Part shown: positions 1 through 7,491 of the stretch, in pieces
How positions within the stretch are numbered: the stretch's first letter is position 1
Layout: the number at the start of each line of letters is the position of its first letter
Source of the DNA: Pseudomonas alkylphenolica
GTDB taxonomy: Bacteria; Pseudomonadota; Gammaproteobacteria; Pseudomonadales; Pseudomonadaceae
Direction of reading: 5' to 3'
Assembly (NCBI RefSeq): GCF_004025535.1
Contig: NZ_QJRG01000047.1
Location: 372,001 to 436,000 of the forward strand
Length of the DNA stretch: 64,000 nucleotides
Position numbers and translations under genes: made by a program
The notes under the pieces: model-generated
What the model was told of the DNA's origin: nothing
What the model saw: the letters and a program-made list of their open reading frames with translations, nothing else
Database searches by the model: none

Positions 1-876
1 GAGAATCTGGTTGGCGACGTTCTCCATCACCAGCGGCTGAAGGGCCGGGTCCTTGTTGGAGTTGGCGTGGCTGCAATCGACCATGATGTTTGGTTTGATC
101 TTGGCCTTGGCCAACGCTTGTTCGCACAGTGCAACGCTGACCGAGTCATAGTTCGGCTTGCCGTTGCCGCCACGCAGTACCACGTGACCGTAGGCATTGC
201 CTTTGGTGGTGACGATGGATACGCCACCTTCCTGGTTGATACCCAGGAAGCGGTGCGGGCTGGATACCGACTGCAGGGCATTGATGGCTACGGTCAGGCC
301 GCCATCGGTGCCGTTCTTGAAGCCTACCGCCGACGACAGGCCGGAGGCCATTTCGCGGTGGGTCTGGGATTCGGTGGTACGTGCGCCGATGGCCGACCAG
401 CTGATCAGGTCCTGCAGGTACTGCGGGGAGATCGGGTCGAGCGCTTCGGTGGCGGTCGGCAGGCCCATTTCCGCCAGGTCCAGCAATAGCTGACGGCCAA
501 TGTGCAGGCCGTCCTGGATCTTGAACGAGTCATCCAGGTACGGGTCGTTGATCAGGCCTTTCCAGCCCACGGTGGTGCGTGGCTTTTCGAAGTACACACG
601 CATGACCAGGTACAGGGTGTCGGAGACTTCGGCAGCGAGGGCCTTGAGGCGCTTGGCGTATTCATGGGCCGCTTTGATGTCGTGGATCGAGCAGGGACCG
701 ATCACCACAAACAGGCGGTGATCCTTGCCATCGAGGATATTGCGCACCACTTCACGGCCCGCAGTCACGGTCTTGAGCGCGGTGGCGCTAAGGGGAATTT
801 CCTTCTTGAGCTGATCGGGGGTGATCAAGGTCTCGTTGGAGGCAACGTTTAGGTCATCGATCGGTAAATCAGCCAT
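1..876 (-). CDS. aroF: Class I DAHP synthase (3' end cut by window edge)
   Basis: Condenses phosphoenolpyruvate and erythrose-4-phosphate to DAHP, the first step of the shikimate pathway in the cytoplasm. Translating the minus strand from the ATG at 876-874 gives 292 codons open to the window edge, starting MADLPIDDLN. It contains the class I (AroF/G/H) signatures VIGPCSIHD, RVYFEKPRTT, IGARTTESQ, RGGNGKPNY and DCSHANSNK. The full protein should be about 358 residues, so roughly 65 C-terminal residues lie outside. Which amino acid feeds back on it cannot be told from this sequence. In P. aeruginosa a DAHP synthase also sits just before the panE/usp/cysB block (from memory), which supports the call. 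Confidence 0.95.
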   Translation of the reverse strand, partial: MADLPIDDLNVASNETLITPDQLKKEIPLSATALKTVTAGREVVRNILDGKDHRLFVVIGPCSIHDIKAAHEYAKRLKALAAEVSDTLYLVMRVYFEKPRTTVGWKGLINDPYLDDSFKIQDGLHIGRQLLLDLAEMGLPTATEALDPISPQYLQDLISWSAIGARTTESQTHREMASGLSSAVGFKNGTDGGLTVAINALQSVSSPHRFLGINQEGGVSIVTTKGNAYGHVVLRGGNGKPNYDSVSVALCEQALAKAKIKPNIMVDCSHANSNKDPALQPLVMENVANQIL

Positions 877-1045
877 CGTGTTACTCGTCAGGTCACGGGT
901 GCCGGCCGCCAGCGATCCCCGTGCGGCGGAGCAGCAAGATTGTACGCAGCGGGGAGCCGAACCTTAGCGCGTTACACCGTGGCTCGACAATGGGTAGAGG
1001 CCGCTTTCCTGCGTCTGAAAGCCCACTGGCGCAGGGTTTTTGTCC

Positions 1046-1492
1046 TTAAATGAGAATCTGTCGGCTATGGCTGGCTTCAAGACTCGCCTCGGAGAATTCG
1101 CCAGCGTGCTGTTTGACCCACTGCTGGGCCAGGGCGTCGAGATCGATCAGCGGGCTTTGCTCCCGCATGTGCTGCTGGTAGAGGTGCTGGATCTGGCACA
1201 CCTGCTCGCTCATCCGTGCGCCGAACAGCGCCTGTGCATCGATGAAGGCAATACCGACCCGATAGCCGTCCTGCTGTTTCTGGCACCAGGCTACATAGCC
1301 CGGGTAGCGGGCGTTTTCGCCCAGGGAGGGGATGATCATCTCCACCGCCATACCACGGCGATATGCACGGGGATGGTTGCAGGCAATTCCGCCCAGGCTG
1401 ATGGTGTGCAGCCGCTGGCGGAACAGGCTGGGCGACGGGCGCAACGCCAGTTCGACCGGAACATCGTCCGGGTGAGGCAGGAAACCGCGCAT
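1046..1492 (-). CDS. Degenerate PilZ-domain-like protein
   Basis: A 148-residue cytoplasmic protein. The N-terminal two thirds resembles a PilZ domain: an N-terminal PVEL strand, then TISLGGIACN at about residues 30-39, where PilZ proteins carry (D/N)xSxxG. The upstream RxxxR motif that contacts cyclic di-GMP is absent, and Thr replaces the usual Asp/Asn. The fold may therefore be kept while ligand binding is lost. The C-terminal third (HLYQQHMREQ onwards) is a hydrophilic helical tail. It is a single gene, transcribed in the same direction as aroF and divergent from panE. The start is the first ATG in a leader that also holds the panE promoter. The PilZ assignment is by motif reading only. 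Confidence 0.7.
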   Translation of the reverse strand: MRGFLPHPDDVPVELALRPSPSLFRQRLHTISLGGIACNHPRAYRRGMAVEMIIPSLGENARYPGYVAWCQKQQDGYRVGIAFIDAQALFGARMSEQVCQIQHLYQQHMREQSPLIDLDALAQQWVKQHAGEFSEASLEASHSRQILI

Positions 1493-1608
1493 TCTCGACT
1501 CCGTGTCGACTTTTTGACCTTGTTCGCCTGAGTATAGTGATGGATCGTAAGGCTGTTGATTTGCGTGTGAAAAAATTGAACAAAAATTGAACGTTCGGGG
1601 GAAGCAGT

Positions 1609-2568
1609 ATGACGAGCAAGCGTCCGCGTATCGGCATTATTGGAACAGGCGCCATTGGTGGCTTCTATGGCGTGATGCTGGCCAGGGCCGGATTTGATGT
1701 GCATTTTCTTCTGCGTACCGAGTTTGATGCAGTCAACGCCAACGGCATAAGGATCGACAGCGCGGTGCACGGGCCGCTGCAGATGGCGGTGCAGGCCTAC
1801 GCCTCTGTTGCCGACATGCCACCCTGTGACTGGCTGCTGGTGGGCGCCAAGGCTACCAGTAATGCTGAGCTGGCTTCGGTCATTGCCCAGGCTGCAGCGG
1901 CGGATGGCAAGGTCGTATTGCTGCAGAATGGCCTCGGAGTAGAAGAGCAACTGCGACCATTGCTGCCGACCAACCTGCATTTGCTCGGCGGGCTGTGCTA
2001 CATCTGCGTCAACCGCGAGGCGCCGGGCGTGATTCGTCACCAGGCCTTGGGCGCGGTGAACCTGGGATACCACAGTGGGCCGACTGGCGACGCCGCCGCA
2101 CGCCAGACAATTACCCAAGAGGGCGCTGAACTGTTTCGCGCTGCCGGTATCGACTCGCAAGCGATGAGCGACCTGGCCTGTGCGCGCTGGCAGAAGCTGG
2201 TCTGGAATGTGCCTTATAACGGCCTGTCGGTATTGCTTCGGGCCAGTACTACGCCATTGATGGCGGATTCGCACAGCCGGACGTTGATCCAGGCATTGAT
2301 GGCTGAAGTGGTTGAAGGTGCCCGTGCCTGTGGTCATGAAATGCCGCCGGGCTATGCCGAGCAGTTATTCGCCGGCACCGAGAAAATGTCTGACTACTGG
2401 CCAAGCATGTACTACGACTTTACCCACAACCGCCCGCTTGAGCTCGAGGGGATCTACGCCGAGCCGCTGGCCAGGGCGCGTGCGACCGGTTGCAACCTGC
2501 CGCGCATGGAAGCCCTCTATCAGGCGCTGGCGTTCATCGACCGGCGTAACCAGCAGGCGGCACAGTAG
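1609..2568 (+). CDS. panE: 2-dehydropantoate 2-reductase (ketopantoate reductase)
   Basis: NADPH-dependent reduction of ketopantoate to pantoate in pantothenate/CoA synthesis; cytosolic. The 319-residue product has an N-terminal Rossmann motif IGTGAIGGFYG (about residues 10-20), the VLLQNGLGVEE segment and the C-terminal helical domain with KLVWNVPYNGLS, where the catalytic Lys is expected. Length is typical of ApbA/PanE proteins. The ATG follows a GGGGAAGCAG ribosome-binding stretch. The gene lies divergent from the PilZ-like gene and 46 bp before the nucleotidase gene, with which it may be co-transcribed. Pseudomonads carry more than one PanE-like paralogue, so the exact substrate is family-level inference. 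Confidence 0.9.
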   Translation: MTSKRPRIGIIGTGAIGGFYGVMLARAGFDVHFLLRTEFDAVNANGIRIDSAVHGPLQMAVQAYASVADMPPCDWLLVGAKATSNAELASVIAQAAAADGKVVLLQNGLGVEEQLRPLLPTNLHLLGGLCYICVNREAPGVIRHQALGAVNLGYHSGPTGDAAARQTITQEGAELFRAAGIDSQAMSDLACARWQKLVWNVPYNGLSVLLRASTTPLMADSHSRTLIQALMAEVVEGARACGHEMPPGYAEQLFAGTEKMSDYWPSMYYDFTHNRPLELEGIYAEPLARARATGCNLPRMEALYQALAFIDRRNQQAAQ

Positions 2569-2614
2569 CCGTCAGCGGCTACAGTGGATATTCCCGGCAC
2601 AAGAGGAAGCGTGC

Positions 2615-3523
2615 ATGAGCAAGAACCTGGGCGACAAACTGGTCGTCGCCATCTCGTCAAGGGCGTTGTTTGACCTGAGTGAAAGCCATCGGATCTACCT
2701 GGCGCAAGGCGTCGAGGCTTACCGCCAGTACCAGATCGAACACGAGGACGAAGTGCTCAAGCCCGGGGATGCGTTTTTGCTGGTGCAAAAACTGCTGGGT
2801 CTCAATGCTCACCTTGGGCATCCTCGGGTCGAGGTGGTGCTGGTGTCGCGCAACAGTGCCGACACCGGCCTGCGCGTGTTCAACTCCATCGAGCACCACG
2901 GCCTGGGTATCTATCGGGCGGCGTTTGTCGGAGGGCGCAGCCCTTATCCTTATCTCGCAGCGTTTGGTTGTCACCTGTTCCTGTCTACCGATGCCGATGA
3001 TGTGCGCAGCGCGCTCGAAGCCGGTTTTGCGGCGGCGACCATTCTCTCCGGCGGTGCGCAGCGTGCGGCCAGCGACGAGCTGCGAATCGCGTTTGATGGC
3101 GACGCGGTGCTGTTTTCCGATGAGTCCGAGCGGGTGTATCAGCTGGGTGGCCTGGAGGCGTTTCAGGCCAGTGAGCGCGAGTCTGCCCGTGAGCCATTGC
3201 GGGGTGGGCCGTTCAAGCCGTTTCTGGCTGCTCTGAATCAATTGCAGAGTGAGTTTCCCGACGGTGCATGCCCCATCCGTACCGCGTTGGTCACTGCACG
3301 GTCGGCGCCTGCCCATGAGCGGGTGATTCGTACCCTGCGCGAATGGGATATCCGCCTGGACGAGTCGCTGTTCCTCGGCGGCCTGGACAAATCGGCGTTC
3401 CTCGAAGCGTTCGCCGCCGATGTGTTTTTCGACGACCAGGCGGGCCATTGCGAACGGGCGCGCAGCGTCGTCGCAACCGGCCATGTGCCGCATGGCATCA
3501 GCAATGAACCGACCCTTGGCTAG
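2615..3523 (+). CDS. Cytosolic 5'-nucleotidase (NT5C1-like family)
   Basis: A 302-residue protein of the cytosolic 5'-nucleotidase family related to NT5C1A/B, expected to dephosphorylate nucleoside monophosphates. Visible family blocks: LVVAISSRALFDL at the N-terminus, DAFLLVQKLLGLN, VVLVSRNSADTGLRVFNSI (the Ser/Asn loop), then FDGDAVLFSDESERVY at about residues 160-175, a DxD-type phosphatase core with nucleophile-like Asp residues, and FLGGLDKSAFLEAF and VFFDDQAGHCE near the C-terminus. The reading frame is open far upstream, but ATG 2615 with AGAGGAAG eight bases before it is the natural start. It follows panE closely and precedes the usp gene. Confidence 0.85.
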   Translation: MSKNLGDKLVVAISSRALFDLSESHRIYLAQGVEAYRQYQIEHEDEVLKPGDAFLLVQKLLGLNAHLGHPRVEVVLVSRNSADTGLRVFNSIEHHGLGIYRAAFVGGRSPYPYLAAFGCHLFLSTDADDVRSALEAGFAAATILSGGAQRAASDELRIAFDGDAVLFSDESERVYQLGGLEAFQASERESAREPLRGGPFKPFLAALNQLQSEFPDGACPIRTALVTARSAPAHERVIRTLREWDIRLDESLFLGGLDKSAFLEAFAADVFFDDQAGHCERARSVVATGHVPHGISNEPTLG

Positions 3524-3617
3524 GCGCGCCAGGCCGGAGCGCCGGACGGAACGGCGCGTGATTCGGGCGCTGCTAAGCTGAAGCTTGCTCTGCCCTAGTG
3601 GCAGTCGAGGAGGTCGA

Positions 3618-4115
3618 ATGATCCGTTCCATGCTCTATGCCACCGACCTCGGTGTGTACGCGCCTTTTGTCATGCAGCATGCGCTGGCACTGGCGCGCAC
3701 ATTCAATGCAGAGCTCTATGTGATTCATGCCGTGGAACCGATGGGGCAGTTCGCCGAGTCGCTGTTGCAGAGCTACCTGGATGAACAAACGCTGGACCAG
3801 TTGCACCGCCAGGGGGTCAACAACGTCATGGCCAACATCGAGCAGCGGGTGCTGGAAAATTTTCGGGACGAATTGGGCGAAGAGGCTGACCTGGCGCTGA
3901 TCAAGGCAGTCCGCGTTCGCCAGGGGGATCCGGCCCAGGTGATCCTCGAGCAGGCCCAGCGTCTGAGTGTCGACCTGCTGATCTTCGGCAGCCACAGCCA
4001 GGGGGCGGGTGTCGACATTCCCCTTGGGCGTACGGCCGTGCGCCTGTTGCAGCTGTCGCCGGTGCCGGTCTACATGGTGCCGTTGGCGCAACACCTTGGG
4101 CGTCGGAAGACTTAA
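3618..4115 (+). CDS. Universal stress protein, single UspA domain
   Basis: A 165-residue single-domain UspA-fold protein, usually a dimeric ATP-binding stress protein of the cytoplasm. It starts MIRSMLYATDLG, and it has the ATP-binding signature late in the domain: LLIFGSHSQG then PLGRTAVRLLQLSPVPVYMV. This corresponds to the G-x2-G-x9-G(S/T) loop, though the second part reads PLGRTA. An AGGAGG ribosome-binding site lies six bases before ATG 3618. It sits between the nucleotidase gene and cysB; the same order is recalled for P. aeruginosa. Its physiological trigger cannot be read from the sequence. Confidence 0.9.
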   Translation: MIRSMLYATDLGVYAPFVMQHALALARTFNAELYVIHAVEPMGQFAESLLQSYLDEQTLDQLHRQGVNNVMANIEQRVLENFRDELGEEADLALIKAVRVRQGDPAQVILEQAQRLSVDLLIFGSHSQGAGVDIPLGRTAVRLLQLSPVPVYMVPLAQHLGRRKT

Positions 4116-4147
4116 CGCTGCGTTGTCGGGGGTTTCCTACTAGACTG

Positions 4148-4198
4148 CTAAAATAGTTCTAGATTTATTCTTCAAACCACTAATATAGTTATAAATCG
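4148..4198 (+). promoter_or_regulatory. AT-rich cysB upstream region with a 32-bp-phased direct repeat
   Basis: Two near-identical blocks, CTAAAATAGTTCTAGAT at 4148-4164 and CTAATATAGTTATAAAT at 4180-4196, match at 14 of 17 positions. Their starts are 32 bp apart, about three helical turns. The surrounding DNA is far more AT-rich than the genes on either side. CysB-type regulators bind extended AT-rich sites and cysB genes are commonly autoregulated, so an autoregulatory site is likely; that role is inference. Confidence 0.5.
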
Positions 4199-4239
4199 TC
4201 ACTGCTGCCGGTGACGCCCAGCTGATTTGAGGGATACCT

Positions 4240-5214
4240 ATGAAGCTTCAACAATTGCGCTACATCTGGGAAGTGGCGCACCACGACCTCAATGTCTCTG
4301 CGACAGCGCAGAGTCTGTACACCTCCCAGCCGGGCATCAGCAAGCAGATCCGCCTGCTCGAAGACGAACTGGGCGTTGAAGTGTTCGCCCGTAGTGGCAA
4401 ACACCTGACTCGTGTGACCCCGGCCGGTGAGCGAATCATCACCACCGCAGGTGAAATCCTGCGCAAGGTCGAGAGCATCAAGCAGATTGCGCAAGAGTTC
4501 TCCAACGAGAAAAAAGGCACCCTGTCGATTGCCACCACCCATACCCAGGCACGCTATGCGCTGCCGCCGGTGATCAGCAACTTCATCAAGCAGTACCCGG
4601 AAGTGGCCCTGCATATGCATCAGGGCTCGCCGATGCAGATCGCCGAGATGGCTGCGGACGGCACCGTGGATTTTGCCATTGCCACTGAAGCCCTCGAGCT
4701 GTTCGGTGACCTGGTGATGATGCCGTGCTATCGCTGGAACCGCTGCGTGGTGGTTCCACAGGGGCACCCGCTGACCAAGCTGCCGAAGCTGACGCTCGAA
4801 GCCCTGGCTGAATACCCGATTGTTACCTATGTGTTCGGTTTTACCGGTCGTTCCAAGCTCGACGAGGCTTTCAGCCATCGCGGCCTGACCCCGAAAGTGG
4901 TGTTCACCGCCGCCGACGCCGACGTCATCAAGACGTACGTACGTCTGGGTCTGGGCGTGGGTATCGTGGCCAAGATGGCCGTCGACACCAAGCTCGACAA
5001 TGACCTGGTCGTTCTGGATGCCAGCGAGCTGTTTGAATCGAGCATCACCAAGATCGGTTTCCGTCGCGGCACCTTCCTGCGGGGGTTCATGTGCGACTTC
5101 ATCGAGAAGTTCGCCCCGCACCTGACCCGCGAAGTGATGGCCAAGGCGATTCAGTGCCATAACAAGCAAGAGCTTGAAGAGCTGTTTGCCGACGTCGAGT
5201 TGCCTGTGCACTGA
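4240..5214 (+). CDS. cysB: LysR-type sulfur regulator CysB
   Basis: Master activator of cysteine biosynthesis, using N-acetylserine or O-acetylserine as inducer and sulfide or thiosulfate as anti-inducer in the family. The 324-residue protein has an N-terminal winged helix-turn-helix (MKLQQLRYIWEVAHHDLNV onward, with SQPGISKQIRLLEDELG at about residues 29-45) and a periplasmic-binding-protein-like effector domain including TTHTQARYALPPVI, the ligand-contact block typical of CysB and Cbl. Length equals E. coli CysB (324). A phased AT-rich repeat precedes it and a strong terminator follows. Its likely target cysH lies just downstream on the other strand. Confidence 0.97.
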   Translation: MKLQQLRYIWEVAHHDLNVSATAQSLYTSQPGISKQIRLLEDELGVEVFARSGKHLTRVTPAGERIITTAGEILRKVESIKQIAQEFSNEKKGTLSIATTHTQARYALPPVISNFIKQYPEVALHMHQGSPMQIAEMAADGTVDFAIATEALELFGDLVMMPCYRWNRCVVVPQGHPLTKLPKLTLEALAEYPIVTYVFGFTGRSKLDEAFSHRGLTPKVVFTAADADVIKTYVRLGLGVGIVAKMAVDTKLDNDLVVLDASELFESSITKIGFRRGTFLRGFMCDFIEKFAPHLTREVMAKAIQCHNKQELEELFADVELPVH

Positions 5215-5225
5215 CAGCGGCGGCA

Positions 5226-5265
5226 GGCATGAAAAAACCGGCCATCGTGCCGGTTTTTTCATGCC
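5226..5265. terminator. Bidirectional Rho-independent terminator, cysB / membrane protein gene
   Basis: The inverted repeat GGCATGAAAAAACCGGC (5226-5242) and its exact complement (5249-5265) flank a 6-base loop. The A and T tracts lie inside the stem, so it can stop transcription from cysB on the plus strand and from the convergent gene on the minus strand. Confidence 0.9.
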
Positions 5266-5276
5266 TTGGTTCTGGC

Positions 5277-5876
5277 TCAGGCGATGTTCAGCGCAGCGGT
5301 GCCAATAAACACTGAAAGCATTGCGGTGATGGTGCCGGCGCCCAGTTGGCGGTGGCTCAATACGCCGCGCCAGGCCAGTTTGGCCAAGCCCAGGCTGACC
5401 ACGACCATCACGCCGCTAAAGGCAATCGCGGGCAACGGCTGGTGAAGCCCGGGGGCTTCGTTCAGCGCGCCCATCGCAATGATGATCAGCGTCATCAATA
5501 CTTGCTTCTCCAGCAGGCTGTTGCGCAATTGGCGCATCACCGAAGCCTGTAACTGATCGTGTGTGGGCCGGCCCGGGATCAGCAACAGTTCGTCCAGGGT
5601 TGCCCGACCCTGGTCGCGCAGGTCAATGAGGCGGCCTATGGAACGCAGTGGCATCCAGATAAGCAGAACGGCGACCCACATGGAGAGGAACGGTCCGCCG
5701 TATTGCGGTTGCAGTGCAAAGGCCACCAGGACGAAACCCATCACGGCCAGATAGCTCAAGTACTGGCGCCGCACGCCATGTGCCTGCCGGAGGGTCTGGT
5801 AGCCAAGGAGGGTGGCGATGCGGTCCTGATACAGGCTGTCCGCAAGGGCGTTGGGCGAGGCGTCCGTGTTACTCAT
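5277..5876 (-). CDS. Small integral membrane protein of unknown function
   Basis: A 199-residue protein with four hydrophobic segments: two near residues 40-80 (YLAVMGFVLVAFAL and FLSMWVAVLLIWMPL) and two in the C-terminal half (VLMTLIIIAMGAL, then AIAFSGVMVVVSLGLAKLAW). A final hydrophobic stretch, TAMLSVFIGTAAL, may be a fifth. The N-terminus is polar and probably cytoplasmic. No enzymatic or transport motif was recognised. The ATG at 5876 was chosen because the open frame upstream runs through the cysH terminator hairpin. It lies downstream of cysH in the same direction, separated by that terminator, so it probably has its own promoter. Confidence 0.75.
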   Translation of the reverse strand: MSNTDASPNALADSLYQDRIATLLGYQTLRQAHGVRRQYLSYLAVMGFVLVAFALQPQYGGPFLSMWVAVLLIWMPLRSIGRLIDLRDQGRATLDELLLIPGRPTHDQLQASVMRQLRNSLLEKQVLMTLIIIAMGALNEAPGLHQPLPAIAFSGVMVVVSLGLAKLAWRGVLSHRQLGAGTITAMLSVFIGTAALNIA

Positions 5877-5900
5877 TGCGTTCCTTCGTGTGGCGTGAAA

Positions 5901-5924
5901 AAAAACCGGCCGAAGCCGGTTTTT
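5901..5924 (-). terminator. cysH Rho-independent terminator
   Basis: AAAACCGGC (5902-5910), a CGAA loop, then GCCGGTTTT (5915-5923). On the minus strand the stem runs into a long T tract. It lies 12 bases beyond the cysH stop codon. Confidence 0.85.
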
Positions 5925-5936
5925 CAAACGGCTTGA

Positions 5937-6671
5937 TCAGCCCTTGGTGATCAGGTTGCCGGCATGCAGGCCGCATTCCTTCTGGGTCGACTCTTCCCAC
6001 CACCAGCGACCTTCGCGCTCGTGCTGGTTCGGCAGCACGGGGCGGGTGCAGGGCTCGCAGCCGATGCTGATGAAGCCGCGCTCGTGCAGGCTGTTGTACG
6101 GCAGTTCGAGCATGCGGATGTAGCCCCAGACTTCTTCGCTGCTCATCTGCGCCAGCGGGTTGAATTTGTACAGGGTGCGCTCGGGGGTGGAGAAGGCGCT
6201 GTCGATTTCCAGTGCGGCTACCTGGCTGCGGGTGCCCGGGCTCTGGTCGCGGCGCTGGCCTGTGGCCCAGGCGCTGACGGTACTCAGCTTGCGGCGCAGC
6301 GGTTCGATCTTGCGGATGCCGCAGCACTCGCCGTGGCCGTCCTTGTAGAAGCTGAACAGGCCTTTTTCTTTGACAAAGGGGTCAAGCTTGCTGCGGTCAG
6401 GGGAAAGGATTTCGATAGGCAGGTTGTACTGCTCGCGCACCTGGTCGATGAAGCGATAAGTCTCGGGGTGCAAACGGCCGGTGTCGAGGCTGAACACCTT
6501 GACGTTCTTGTTCAGTTTCCAGGCCATGTCCACCAGCACCACGTCTTCGGCGCCGCTGAAGGAAATCCACAGGTCATCGCCGAAGTGCTCGAAGGCGAGT
6601 TTGAGGATGTCTTGCGGGGACTTGTTGGCGTAGGTCGCGGCCAGGGCGGCGACGTCGAAGGGTTGGCTCAT
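5937..6671 (-). CDS. cysH: Adenylyl-sulfate (APS) reductase, [4Fe-4S] type
   Basis: Thioredoxin-dependent reduction of APS to sulfite in assimilatory sulfate reduction. The 244-residue protein has the PP-loop SFSGAEDV at residues 37-44. It also carries the cysteine pairs C116-C117 (GECCGIRK) and C205/C208 (GCEPCTR), which ligate a [4Fe-4S] cluster and mark APS rather than PAPS reductases. The catalytic Cys 233 lies in KECGLH near the C-terminus. ATG 6671 (MSQPFDV) was preferred to a start six codons upstream. It should be a CysB target; cysB lies 722 bp away on the other strand. Confidence 0.96.
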   Translation of the reverse strand: MSQPFDVAALAATYANKSPQDILKLAFEHFGDDLWISFSGAEDVVLVDMAWKLNKNVKVFSLDTGRLHPETYRFIDQVREQYNLPIEILSPDRSKLDPFVKEKGLFSFYKDGHGECCGIRKIEPLRRKLSTVSAWATGQRRDQSPGTRSQVAALEIDSAFSTPERTLYKFNPLAQMSSEEVWGYIRMLELPYNSLHERGFISIGCEPCTRPVLPNQHEREGRWWWEESTQKECGLHAGNLITKG

Positions 6672-6798
6672 CAGGCGGCTTCCGATCATTGAATGGCGCT
6701 TGGCGCTCGTAATGCGTTGATGTTACCAAAAATTGCCCGGGCAGACGCCGCCCATGTAGAGTGCGGCTTCCCATTTTTTGTCGTTCGAGGAGTGTGCT

Positions 6799-7416
6799 GT
6801 GGAAATTGCCTGTCTCGACCTGGAAGGCGTGCTGGTCCCTGAGATCTGGATCGCCTTTGCGGAAAAAACCGGAATCGAATCGTTGCGGGCCACCACCCGT
6901 GATGTGCCCGATTACGATGTACTGATGAAGCAGCGCCTGCGCATTCTCGATGAGCATGGCCTGAAGCTTTCCGATATCCAGGCGGTGATCGCCACGCTCA
7001 AGCCATTGGACGGCGCCATCGAATTTGTTGACTGGCTGCGTGAGCGCTTTCAGGTGGTGATTCTCTCCGACACGTTCTACGAATTTTCACAGCCGCTGAT
7101 GCGACAGCTAGGTTTCCCGACCTTGCTTTGCCATCGCCTGATCACCGATGAGACCGATCGGGTGACGGGCTACCAGCTGCGCCAGAAAGACCCCAAGCGC
7201 CAGTCGGTGCTGGCTTTCAAGAGCCTGTACTACCGGGTGATTGCGGCCGGTGACTCGTACAACGACACCACTATGCTGGGCGAAGCCGATGTAGGCATTC
7301 TGTTCCATGCGCCGGAGAATGTGATTCGCGAGTTTCCACAGTTCCCGGCCGTGCATGATTTCGACGCGCTGAAGCAAGAGTTCATCAAGGCTTCCAATCG
7401 ATCGTTGAGCCTCTAA
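6799..7416 (+). CDS. thrH: Phosphoserine phosphatase / homoserine phosphotransferase ThrH
   Basis: A HAD-superfamily enzyme that hydrolyses phosphoserine and can transfer the phosphate to homoserine, giving a bypass into threonine synthesis (shown for the P. aeruginosa protein). The 205-residue product starts MEIACLDLEG with nucleophile Asp 7. The second catalytic acid is Glu 9 (DLE), not the usual Asp of DxD, which is characteristic of ThrH. Further HAD motifs are ILSDTFYEF (motif II) and AAGDSYNDTTML (motif IV). The start is a GTG at 6799 preceded by GAGGAG. It is transcribed toward pabB, with a REP-type palindrome between the two. Confidence 0.96.
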   Translation: MEIACLDLEGVLVPEIWIAFAEKTGIESLRATTRDVPDYDVLMKQRLRILDEHGLKLSDIQAVIATLKPLDGAIEFVDWLRERFQVVILSDTFYEFSQPLMRQLGFPTLLCHRLITDETDRVTGYQLRQKDPKRQSVLAFKSLYYRVIAAGDSYNDTTMLGEADVGILFHAPENVIREFPQFPAVHDFDALKQEFIKASNRSLSL

Positions 7417-7423
7417 GGCTTCT

Positions 7424-7487
7424 GTAGGAGCGGATTTATCCGCGATGGGCTGCACGCGAGGTCCATCGCGGATAAATCCGCTCCTGC
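7424..7487. repeat. REP-type inverted repeat between thrH and pabB
   Basis: Arms at 7424-7448 (GTAGGAGCGGATTTATCCGC and onward) and 7463-7487 pair at 24 of 25 positions around a 14-base loop. The GGAGCGG...CCGC core is the common Pseudomonas REP word. It fills the gap between two convergent genes and may also end both transcripts. Confidence 0.85.
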
Positions 7488-7491
7488 GGTT

